A stretch of DNA of 64,000 nucleotides from Lingula anatina (lineage: Eukaryota; Brachiopoda; Lingulata; Lingulida; Lingulidae). Positions 26,501-36,248 of the stretch are shown piece by piece. Under the pieces are notes generated by a model. That model saw only the letters and a program-made list of their open reading frames with translations, made no database searches and was not told the DNA's origin. Every line of letters begins with the position of its first letter. Within the stretch, counting starts at the first letter, position 1. The translations under genes and the position numbers were made by a program. The DNA lies in contig NW_019773614.1 of NCBI RefSeq assembly GCF_001039355.2, positions 274,618 to 338,617 of the forward strand, written 5' to 3'.

Positions 26501-29500
26501 TTAACATTTGCCAGGCTATAAAATTATAAAGTACAGTCTATCAGGGATAAAGCGTATACAGGGTGGTCCATAACAATCGACCCATTATACTTTCCATCTC
26601 AATTTCGGTTCTTTTTTATGAATTAAATTTTTCAGACTGCTCTCCACCAGAAAATGGAACAAATACTATATTATATGCAGATTGGCTGTATATGGATAGC
26701 CAACAAGAAGACTATGGCGGAGGGATAGTGCCAGAGGGCGTTACTGCCTCGTATCGTTGTTTAGAGGGGTATTTTCTTTCGAGCGGTGATGCCTGCAGAC
26801 GTTGCGAAAGAGGGTATTGGACGGGAAACCCACCCGCTTGTCATAGTGAGTAGCTTCCAGTGCGTGTTGGCGTGGGTGCTGGGATGATCATGTTGTATAC
26901 ATGTACTTGTATTTTCGAATATACAGATATTCAGTTTCCGATGCCTTTATCTAGCTGGCATATATATCAAGTGATCTAAAGAGCTTAAAATTGTAACTTC
27001 CCAATCACTAGTTACCATATATTCACATTCTATTTTCATATTATTGTATTCTGCTTTTATATTCCATTTTAAAGATATTGATTACAGATAGCATATGTTG
27101 TAGTCATGCGGTAGCACTGCTGTTTTCACGCGGATTTAACAAATTTCCTGTATTTTTTTTCCAATATTACAATTTTCCGCATGACCCACCGATATACCCC
27201 GCAATCCAAGCGTTACCGCGGTGTGTTTCCCCACATATTTATGTGTACCCATTACCTATATTATTGTACTGCTACTTCACCATCATAACACTTCAGGAGC
27301 CTGCCTGCCACCGGAACCGGGCACAAACGTTGTCATGAATAACATCCTTCAGAATTTCTCCATGCTGCTCGATGGATGTAATTCAGCGGTTTGGGTAGGC
27401 GGAAGTTATCCCCATGAAACGGTTCTTCGTTACCAGTGTAGCCAAGGGCGAGCACATTCAGCGGGAACATTGAACAGAACGTGTGAGAATGGCCTGTGGA
27501 GTGGGCATGCGCCTTCTTGTCAAGGTAGTTCAGCTTCATAAAAAAGACATTTGATATATGGAAATTTAAAAAATATCGTTGTCTGTATGTTCCTGAACGT
27601 TAAAACCCTTTGATTTTGGGTTTTGTCTGACCTAGAATTTAGACTTATAATTTATAATTATTATTCATATATCTTTACCAGTCTGCAACACGTATTTTCT
27701 GAGCGGAGATTTCCTGGCCTGTACTTACAAGGAACTACACGGCCTTTACACCAATATTATGATCGCGTAGTAGAGCCAGGCATAAGTTCGCCGCCACGGT
27801 TTCGGCAGCGGGATCGCTCCAATGTGTACCTCATGACTGTGGAAGGAGTATGGTACATCAAAAATGTAGACGACGTTTCAGACGTGGTGCTCAAGAAATC
27901 CCAGAATACAAGTGACCCCCCAATAGAGCCGGGTTGGTTTCACAATATCCCTAACTTCGGCTTGGCCTGGGTGTATGACGCTTCTGTCAGACTAGAATGC
28001 ATCCCAGGTAAAGAAACGCGAAAGCATCGTTGGTCTTGTAACTAACAATTTTGTTTTAGCTTTCTTCAGTTCTGTCTTTATATATACTTCTTAACTATCT
28101 TTTCATTCACCGACATTAAGAAATATTTTCCCATATCGCTCGGGTGACAGTGTATTATCTCATACTTAAACTAAATCAGATTTTTACTGTAGCCTTATGT
28201 ATTACTGGTAGGCATAAAGTACCAATGCACATGGATATATGGTGTAATTATAATTTAAGGTACTTGTATCCATACGTATGAGTATCCTGGGAGGCCCAGG
28301 GTTGTATCAAACGGGACCACCACTGAATATTCCTGCCTTCCTGGGTATCATCTGTTTGGTGGGAACACAATCAACACGTGCTTAGGAGGGGAATTTACAG
28401 GGACAACTCCGGTTTGTAAAGGTGGGGAAGGAATTTAAAAGACATTGCGAGGATTTTTTTAAGCATTGGTGGTCTCCTCAAAGTCGACCTGGTAAAATTT
28501 TCAATTGAAATTCCGAACTCCTAAATCGTGTTGATTTTTATTATGAAAACAAAAGAAAGAAATATTTTATGTTACTTTTTAGTGTAATATGTGACGTCAT
28601 GTAATTGGGCAATGACTCTCGTAAAAGCGTTGCATTAATTTGAGTTTTTCAGTTATATATATAAACACAGATGTTTTACAGTATGGAAACCATTCCCCGC
28701 ATTTCTATTAATATCATAACGATCAGACTCATATTCCAGAATGCTGCAGTGCCCCGAGGAATGTGACCACATCGTCTTTGGCTCTCGTCAATACTGCCGT
28801 ACCTGCAGGTATGGGTTGTATGCCTAATACAGATACCTCTATGGCCAGTGGAACACTTTATCCATCTGGTTCGATGGCAATATACACGTGTTGGCCAGGT
28901 TTGGTCCTGCAAGAAGGAAACTCCAGCAGGACCTGTCACAATGGTACCTGGTCAGGAGCAGAAGCAGTTTGTGGTGGTAAGGCATTTTTTTCAATTGTTA
29001 GTAAATAATATGGTTTTGATTGTCACGGTTACTGGTCGATGTAATATTTATTTGCATATTTCTTGGGTATTTCATGTCATGTGTCTACCAAAACATCATT
29101 AAAATAAGTCAATGAAACAATTCAACATAGCCAACAATACAACATATGGAAGGGACAGGTAAATTGTTTTTATCATCTTCCCAAAACGGGTATATATAAG
29201 GGTTCTCCGCCCGGCTAGGCTATTTCCAAAAGGCAGACAAGTCACACCTGAGCTTTACTACGCAATTCTTTCATTTTCACTTATTCGCCAAAATTGTAGT
29301 GGGGAGGAAAGCAAAGAATTTACTTCTCTTTTTCTTCATACGAATTTTATTCTTTGCATTTGATAAGGCTGTACGACCTTTGTTTTGCAGTGCCTCGCTG
29401 CTCATTACTTCCGCTAGTGGAGCACGCAAATTTGACAGTGTTCCGGCCTATCCATGACGATGACAACAGCACCGATTTCTTCATAAACGGAACCGAGGCT

Positions 29501-30746
29501 CACTATTCCTGCCACACTGGGTATTACCGCACCAGCGGAAATACCTATAGGAAGTGTGAAAATGGCTATTGGACAGGGATATCACCCACGTGCAGCGGTA
29601 CGAGAAATTGAAATGCTTTGTATGTTTGCGTGCATTTGCGTAGCTTTGACAAGACGGGTTTATATGATTGATAAAGCCCCCTTTACACTGGACGGCGTCC
29701 TTTCTGCGTCCAGCAGTACGGCCCCATTTGAAAGTTAAAAAATTATAATACTTTACGTGCCGACAACTGGCCGATCATTGAGCATTCATTCTGATACAAA
29801 ATCAATGCTCGTGCCTCCTTATTAAGACCACAGCGATGCCAAATTTCATGGTCGCAGAAAGGACGCAGAAAGGACGCCGTTCAGTGTAAAGGGGGTATAA
29901 CATAAGTAAAACTTCTTGTTTTGAGTGTCCCAATTACCGACGGTGTTCTGTCGCATTTCACTTTGTCGTCCCTGTTTCAGATCGCTGTGTTATCCCACCT
30001 CCTGGGAAGAATGTAGAGTACGAATACGACGAGTCTCCTATAAACGGGAGCGTCCCCATCGACACTACAGCTTATGGCACCTGTCTACCTGGCCATAATC
30101 TTGACTCTGGGCAGTTGTGTCGCAAATGTGAGGCGGCCTCATGGTCAGGGGCGCGGCCGATCTGTGCAAGTACGCCATTGGTTTCCTATCAGTTGTTAAA
30201 TGGATACTATATGGGTATTTTTACTTTAATGTTAACTTCGACGTTGACGTACGTAATTCAGATATACATTGCTTTGGAACTTGCCTGCCTCATCTTACTT
30301 CAACCTACATTGTGCCTAGTCAAATACCCTGTGCTATGGTTTAATAAATCCCATATGAATTACTACAAAATATGCAAGGTGACTATTGGTATGCTATTAA
30401 TAGTCTCATTATTACGATTAGATTAGGATCGATCGTAACGTTCAGTGTTTTATTGATCATCATCTTTCAATTAAGGGCACTGCGGCGCTTTGGGTCCTGT
30501 ACCCCACGCTAACTTGTGGTTTGTTAGTCCTTTTGGCCGGTTTACCTGCGGCAGCAGCTTTAATCAAAGACCAGACAACGGCGAACATCTAAGCGGGACC
30601 CAAGTAACGTACACATGCCAAGATGGTTACACATATCAAAACGGGTCTCTTACTAGGACCTGTTACAATGGCGCGTGGTCAGGAACACCGCTTGAATGTA
30701 GAGGTACAGAAAGTAGCGGAGTTATATTTCAGTGAATAATTTATTT

Positions 30747-30790
<44 letters not shown>

Positions 30791-32555
30791 TAGTTTTTAT
30801 TTGAACTTTTTGTCAGTTGACCCCATGGTGGTACTTTTTGATTCACTTTAATTGTTAACAATACACTTAAATACGACTAACACAATTAGATTTGCATTTT
30901 AATTTAGAATATCGAAATACCAAAGACAATATTTGATTTAAGAAAAGAGAATTGTAAGAACATGACACTTCGAAAATGTTGCATGATATTACTAGAATGA
31001 ATGTTCATAAGGGGAAGACACATAGTCTTTTATTCAAGGTCTAGAATCATGTTCCTTTAAGAGTAGTAAATATAGAATATTATTTTCCAGGTGAACCGCC
31101 ACCAGCAACCACCACTGATACTGGGGCAAACACGTCAACGTCGGATCACACCTTGGTAACCACGCCACTTACGGACCAAGCCTCGGCAATTACAACAACA
31201 TCAACATCAGCTTTGGAAACCACACCCGTATCACTGAGCTCTACATTATCCACACAAAACATATCAACGGATCCCAGGACACAAACCGGTGGTCGAACAA
31301 CAGGCACAAATCTGGCATTAACATCAGACGTCCAGACAACTGAACATGTCACTGTCACTCTTCCACCTAATTGTTTACTGTCTCATCTCGGGGGTAATGA
31401 GATAGTAATACAGGGTGTGACACACGGAAATGCTGCGAACGTAGTTGACATAATTTACACGTGCAATACAGGCTTTCGGTTCCCGGACCTGTCAGCGCAG
31501 AAAACGAGCAAATGCTTCAACGGTGATTGGCTGAACAATGTGCCCTGTGAGGGTGAGTGTATGGTCCTGTTGAATATCTGGTGTTTCTAAATCCACACTT
31601 TCTATTTAAACTTGCAAAGAAAAGGTTAACATTTATGATAAAAATAATACGTCAGTTTCAGTTTCATTTACTAATACATCGACGTCTAGCAGTAAGAGCA
31701 AACACGCAATTGCACAAACATAAGAACTTCGGTTTGGTAATTTAAAGGTCCATAGCTATTATATCAAACAGTAGATAACGTGATCAACAAAATGCATGCA
31801 CAAGATTTATACACCGTGCCATCTTTTGCGGTGGCCCTACGAGCACCTATGGAAATACTACTAAATATGACCTTAACATGCATAAGGTATTATTCACGAA
31901 TTGATTTCATTTTTTCTGTCACTCTCTGTCTCTCTCTCCAGTTGTGACTTGCCCGGTTCTGGCCGTCCCTCAGTATGCAAGTATCGATAACAGTAACGTA
32001 ACATATAGGTCCATGGTAAAGATAACATGTCAGCTAGGATACTGGTTTGATGATGGTTTCAATGAACTGATTACCACATGTACTCAGAATGGGAGCTGGA
32101 ACATTACCAATGTGCCTCTGTGTAAAAGTAAGGAACAAATTTGCGCTTTGTACAAAATATGATAGCTGCAGTGTTCGTCTCCCCCATCTGTAATATAAAT
32201 TCGAAGAAGAATCTGTGATTTCATGCATGAGTATTTTTCCCAAATAAATATGTTTATTCAGCTTAATGCAGAAATCTGTTATTTGAACAAGATTGATTGA
32301 TGAACGAATGCAATCTTTCTTTTTCAAAGTTGAAACGACTAAAAATTGAAAATATTCCAGTTGCGGTGTGCCCTCCTCCTTTAGAAAAAGTAACGAGCCA
32401 ACTAGTGACGAATAACTTTACTACATACGTGTACAATATGACTGTGGATTACATTTGTGTAAACGACAGCTTCTTCGTAGATAGCAGCACTGTCCGAAGA
32501 TCACGTTGCAATGCTTATGGAATGTGGTCTCTTAAGTATATACCAGATTGTTCAA
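17376..32555 (+). CDS. Secreted/surface C-type lectin with ~14 sushi (CCP) domains
   Basis: Exons by splice signals and phase: 17376-17439, 18265-18416, 19825-19946, 20365-20501, 21034-21222, 22079-22161, 23553-23655, 24082-24270, 25687-25938, 26636-26845, 27297-27524, 27682-28007, 28260-28421, 28740-28976, 29391-29597, 29981-30169, 30476-30703, 31091-31552, 31942-32127, 32361-32555. That is about 1,300 residues. Order: signal peptide, C-type lectin domain, six CCPs, a Cys-bounded module (27682-28007), five CCPs, a Thr/Ser-rich linker and three CCPs. Most CCP exons are phase 1-1 and end in an RTCxNGxWSGxxPxC-like pattern. The layout resembles selectins without EGF and insect Furrowed, so cell adhesion or glycan/pathogen recognition is likely (inference). 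No membrane segment was found; the 3' end is unresolved. The exon at 27682 has a frameshift. Many NxS/T sites indicate heavy N-glycosylation. Confidence 0.88.
18640..18985 (+). pseudogene. 3' remnant of a LINE reverse-transcriptase ORF in a lectin intron
   Basis: Within the intron 18417-19824, two frames give pieces typical of the C-terminus of RTE-type or similar LINE ORF2 proteins. The clearest is PGRRKRGRSKKMSMDVIKED followed by a DMHEVGV-like segment and CFDP just before the stop at about 18982. The preceding part (FGEKARVWMCAGVG) is in another frame. It is short, frame-broken and inactive. Confidence 0.65.
22181..23201. repeat. Possible inverted-repeat element in a CCP2 intron
   Basis: The left end (TCAACTTACGACGG, about 22183-22198) and right end (CCGTCGTAACTCAAGA, about 23183-23199) are approximate inverted copies 1 kb apart inside intron 22162-23552. 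No open frame of note between them. Boundaries are uncertain. Confidence 0.3.
24271..25686 (+). other. Large intron without other features
   Basis: Intron between the third and fourth CCP exons of the lectin gene. Donor AAA|GTGAGT and acceptor CATTCCAG. I see no repeats or nested genes in it. Confidence 0.6.
27682..28007 (+). pseudogene. Lectin exon with Cys-bounded non-sushi module and a frameshift
   Basis: Acceptor TTTACCAG at 27681 and first codon TGC match the other exons, but the entry frame hits a stop (GCG TAG) near 27770. The remainder is clearly coding in another frame, with a segment VYLMTVEGVWYIKN, then PPIEPGW and VRLEC, ending in the correct phase at 28007. The exon is 326 nt where 327 or 324 would keep frame. 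This fits one missing base or two extra bases around 27740-27768 (after GLY). The module starts and ends with Cys and has a YLxxxxGVWYI core. It resembles an unnamed module of animal extracellular proteins rather than a sushi domain. A cryptic acceptor at 27731 would also restore frame but would delete the first part. Confidence 0.6.
29677..29895. mobile_element. 219-bp MITE in a lectin intron
   Basis: The left end CCCCCTTTACACTGGACGG and right end TCAGTGTAAAGGGGG are inverted repeats, and similarity extends inward for more than 30 bp (GGCGTCCTTTCTGCG at both ends, with an extra partial copy on the right). It sits in intron 29598-29980, is not coding, and appears to be a non-autonomous DNA element. 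The target duplication is unclear. Confidence 0.75.
30749..30787. repeat. (TA)n microsatellite in a lectin intron
   Basis: About 19 TA units between the eleventh CCP exon and the Thr/Ser-rich exon. Seen directly. Confidence 0.95.
31091..31552 (+). CDS. Mucin-like linker plus CCP exon of the lectin gene
   Basis: The first 90 or so codons are Thr/Ser/Pro-rich (TTTSTSALETTP, STLSTQNIST and similar), expected to be heavily O-glycosylated and extended. A standard four-Cys CCP follows from about 31370. The linker separates the eleven proximal CCPs from the last three, forming a stalk. Acceptor TATTTTCCAG at 31081-31090; donor GAGG|GTGAGT. Confidence 0.8.
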
Positions 32556-32643
32556 GTGAGTATTGCAATAAAATTGATAGAAATCACTTAATTCAAATCA
32601 CTTTGTTTCGCCATGTCTTCATTTAATGTTCTTTAATATACAG

Positions 32644-32858
32644 GTAGTATTTATGCTGATGCTTTGGTTTTCATGCACTTGCATATTTGGGTATCAGGAC
32701 AATTCCCCCCGGACAATTCCCCCCGGACTATTCCCCCCGGACAATTCCCTCCCGGACAATTCCCCCCAAGGACGATTTCCCCCCGAAGAATATATATATT
32801 TATATACAGATATAAAGTAAAGAATACAAAGTTCAAAGTTCTTTTCATCCATTTTTGA
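32644..32858 (+). CDS. Candidate terminal exon partly made of repeat DNA
   Basis: An acceptor (TTTAATATACAG) at 32643 is in the phase required by the preceding lectin exon (phase 1). The frame stays open for 70 codons to a TGA at 32856-32858. It first codes SIYADALVFMHLHIWVSG, then about 20 residues of QFPPDNSPRTIPP-like repeats from the minisatellite of the fold-back element, then a basic tail. If used, the lectin gene would end in exonised transposon sequence. If not, the true 3' end has been lost or lies elsewhere. Reading through the last donor instead gives a stop at 32624-32626. No cDNA evidence is available here. Confidence 0.25.
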
Positions 32859-33860
32859 ATATTTCTTAGTGTGATGATGCAAATCAAGGATAGATAATGT
32901 TAATTCTATTGAACAATTTATTTTCTTGGAGTTCAAGTACATGAAATTTTCGAGATAGAAGTACAGAACATTTTTTTTTTAAATCTGATCAAGGAATATA
33001 TATCTCCAGGTAAAGGAGGGGTAAACAGATGATCTCACTCATCCAGGTAGCCCTTTGATGAATTAACTGTTACTTTTAATTGCTTTATTTCTCCCCCCCC
33101 CCCTTGATTCAGTAAGTCTTGAATCAAGGTGCATCTCTAGGGAGAGGTGGGGTAAACAGATTTTCTCGCTTATCCAGGTATCCCTGTGACTATTTGTCAC
33201 TTTTAATTGCTNATTTTCTTGGAGTACAAGTACATTAAATTTTCGAGATAGAAGTACAGAACATTTTATTAAAAATCTGATCAAAGAATATGTATCTCCA
33301 GGTAAAGGAGGGGTAAACAGATGATCTCACTCATCCAGGTAGCCCTTTGATGAATTAACTGTTACTTTTAATTGCTTTATTTCTCCCCCCCCCCCTTGAT
33401 TCAGTAAGTCTTGAATAAAGGTGCATCTCTAGGGAGAGGTGGGGTAAACAGATTTTCTCGCTTATCCAGGTATCCCTGTGACTATTTGTAACTTTTAATT
33501 GCTTGACCACCACCCACCACACTAAAATATTTATAAAATATCTTTTACCTGTTCATCTGTTTACCCCACTTTTACCTGAAGGATAGGTGGTTATACTTCG
33601 ATTAGATACTTAATAAATCTTCCTGTACTTGTACTCAACGAAAAGGGAATTTGTCATAAAATAATTTGTTTCATGATGATGTTATATTATCACACTAAAA
33701 ATGTTAATAAAATAGATGAAATGTTTAAAACTTTACACTTTCTACTTTATATTTGTATATTAATATATATTTCTTGGGGGGGAATCGTCCGGGGGGGGGG
33801 AAATTTGTCCTGGGGGGGGGGGGCATTGTCCGGGGGGAATAGTCCGGGGGGGAATTGTCC
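32697..33860. mobile_element. Fold-back element with GGACAATTCCCCCC minisatellite ends
   Basis: The left end (32697-32783) has about six tandem variants of GGACAATTCCCCCC. The right end (33776-33860) has the same unit inverted (GGGGGGAATTGTCC). Just inside, about 90 bp at 32784-32880 is an inverted match of 33680-33775 (shared ATATAAAGTA, TTAGTGTGAT). The centre has two direct copies of a ~292-bp unit (32920-33211 and 33213-33504), joined at a single N, then an inverted partial copy (33530-33640). It is a long palindrome without a transposase, so probably a non-autonomous fold-back transposon, with possible misassembly at the N. Confidence 0.75.
32920..33504. repeat. Two tandem ~292-bp units
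   Basis: Both copies run from ATTTTCTTGGAGT to a CTTTTAATTGCT end. They share internal CCAGGTAAAGGAGGGGTAAA and GGGAGAGGTGGGGTAAACAG segments and a C-tract. They differ at few positions and abut at N 33212, which suggests a collapsed or patched tandem array. Confidence 0.85.
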
Positions 33861-34094
33861 TAGAATCGATAGACACGCATCCTTATAAATTCAAGCCAAC
33901 GAGTACCAATACAACATGCACGTGCAAATAATGTTACCAGAAAAGCATAAGAGTCATGTCTTGTGCATCCTGAGATTTGAAGATTCTTGGGAAACCCTCC
34001 TCTCGGCATTAGTCAAGGCGGTGTTAAAGGATAAATCCCAATAAGTCGTGGTAATGATGAAGGTTTTTTCCACCTCTATGCAATATAAACTTAC

Positions 34095-36085
34095 CACGTT
34101 AAGCTGGGTATCGGGCCCCTTGGCTCCTTTAAATGGATACAGTGGACTGTTCAGCCCGGTCACATTGGCCCATGGACCCATCAGGTCGTATGACATGACT
34201 AGGACATAGTCTAACGTTCTGAAACATGGCGTTAATGCATTATCAAATGCTTTTGAGAATACCTCGACAAAGATCAAGCGAGCGGGGTAATTTTTTCATT
34301 GCTTGATATATCTGAAATGTATACCGGTGTCTCCTCCCAATTGTAGTGGATTCATGATATACTTTTATTATTAAAGGATTGGAAAATGAAAATATTACTA
34401 ATTAATCTCACTTACAATGAATTATGACTTACTTTGAAATCTTCGGAACATCATATGCGTATTTAATGTACTTTAAACCTGCGGCAACTGCTGAAGTTAG
34501 CAATAATTTTGTTTTGTTAGAATTCTTTGCTTCTTCTGTATAAGCCGCTTGCAATTCCTGAAACAACGTTAATGACATATCTTGACTTGATATTATTTTA
34601 AGTCCCATGTTACGCAGGAATGTATGGTGGACTTTTTGGATAATTATATAGTTTTTTTAACTCATAAAGAACATTTGCTGGAATGAAGGATTGATCATGT
34701 ATTATCTTTTACCTGCAGAAGTTCAGTAAATGTATTTATATCCGATGGCTTTCCTCCTCTGCTTCCTGGGTATTCCCAATCTAGCAGAAGACCATCAAAA
34801 GTTCTGTTCCTCAAAAACTGGATTGACGTCATGACGAACTCTCGCCTGCTTTCCTTAGTTGCCGCCATTTGACTGAATGGCTCAGATTTCATGTTCCAGC
34901 CACCCACAGCAAGAAGTGTTTTAAAATTAGGGTTAATCTTCTTAAGGTCATTGAAACGTTCATACCTAGCAAAATATGTTTAAATTCACAACTTATGTTA
35001 TAATTTTAAACGCTACGGTCCTGATAAATTGTTAGAAAATAACTAAGTTAAAAAGGAAAATTAATAAACCAAGGCGGTTGTTTGTTTCTTAATGACACGA
35101 TTTTTCGAAAATTTGGAAAAAACAAAATCAACAGCATGTTGTTCAAGTTGAAAGTAAATTGCCGATAACGTTGTTACGCAATTAATAAAATTTATCCATT
35201 AGATCTCCCTCTGAAAGTTATCAAATGTCTCACGTGATCCACTTACAGTCCTTTTTTCCAAGGCGTGGAGTCATCGTCCCACTCATAGGGGGCCAGTTGG
35301 TTTCCGTTCAGCTTGGCGAAAGCGTAAACGCCGTGCGTGCACAAGTGGGGGTCCACCTGTTCCGGAAAGAACTTCCCCATACCTTGGCGATACTGGGCCC
35401 AGTTGGTGAAGAAGCAAAATAATGGCTTGGATGTGGCGGTTGATACTTGAACTGCAATGACATAATGAAAGACTGATCATTTTGTACAAGGAAGTGCTAA
35501 ATGTAGAAAAAATGTATTTGTAATTAAAACCACATAAACGTTAGCTATTAATAGATGTGCACAATCACTTTCAACGCTGAATAGCTTGTTTTGCATACTT
35601 TTAAAAACATAAGTATGTTATTTGAATATTTTCATTATTTATTATTTTATTATAATTATTATTTCAACAATTCCTCAACCTTGTGCAAGCTCACGCATAT
35701 TGAAATAGCGATTACTATGCATCATTCACACTGATTAGATATTTTAGTGTCTCCTTCCTGTTGCATGGATATTTCCCCTTTCGTTTTAATTTTCAAAAAC
35801 ATTTTACATTTGGTCAATTGAAAATGATATCATTGCAACACATTATTCTTCTCCTTCCTTTTTTTCGTCATAGAAATAAAAACAAAATCTTGAAAACGCA
35901 CTGAAAATTCAAATTTTGACCTCTTCGTTTCTTCGGTATTTGAAAAATAACATAGTAATTGCAAAATGATGCTTTTAGATAATTAACAAAATCCAAATAC
36001 CTTCGTTGTTTTCTGTCCCTCGTGTACATTCCAAGGTGACAGCAGCTGTAAGTAGCAGAATGCAAAAACTGCTGTAAGTACTCAT
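34095..36085 (-). CDS. GH18 chitinase-like protein, 3'-truncated
   Basis: Minus-strand exons: 36001-36085, 35247-35451, 34713-34965, 34433-34557, 34095-34218, giving 264 codons in frame. Residues 1-20 are a signal peptide (FCILLLTAAVTLEC). The GH18 barrel follows: FCFFTNWAQYRQG, HGVYAFAKL, LLAVGGWN, FDGLLLDWEYPG and VLVMSYDLMGPW. GH18 enzymes cut chitin using DxxDxDxE. Here the motif is DGLLLDWE (34773-34796): the catalytic Glu and last Asp remain, but the middle Asp is Leu (CTG at 34785-34787). The last third of the domain (GxPxYGR strands and insertion domain) and any chitin-binding tail are absent; the last donor (GTG|GTAAGT) leads into about 230 bp before the fold-back element. A chi-lectin, a pseudogene or a broken assembly are all possible. 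A 5' UTR exon begins at 36129. Confidence 0.85.
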
Positions 36086-36129
36086 GGTGACGCCAGTGCC
36101 TCACAAGTCCACAACGGTGACACGAAATG

Positions 36130-36172
36130 CTATGGAAAAGACAGCAAATGGTATGCGTGCAGCTTCACATAA

Positions 36173-36248
<76 letters not shown>

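Noticed and set aside
32500-33900. CRISPR-like array because of regularly repeated units
   Set aside because: Animal nuclear DNA; units are abutting minisatellite repeats without unique spacers, in inverted arms of a transposon.
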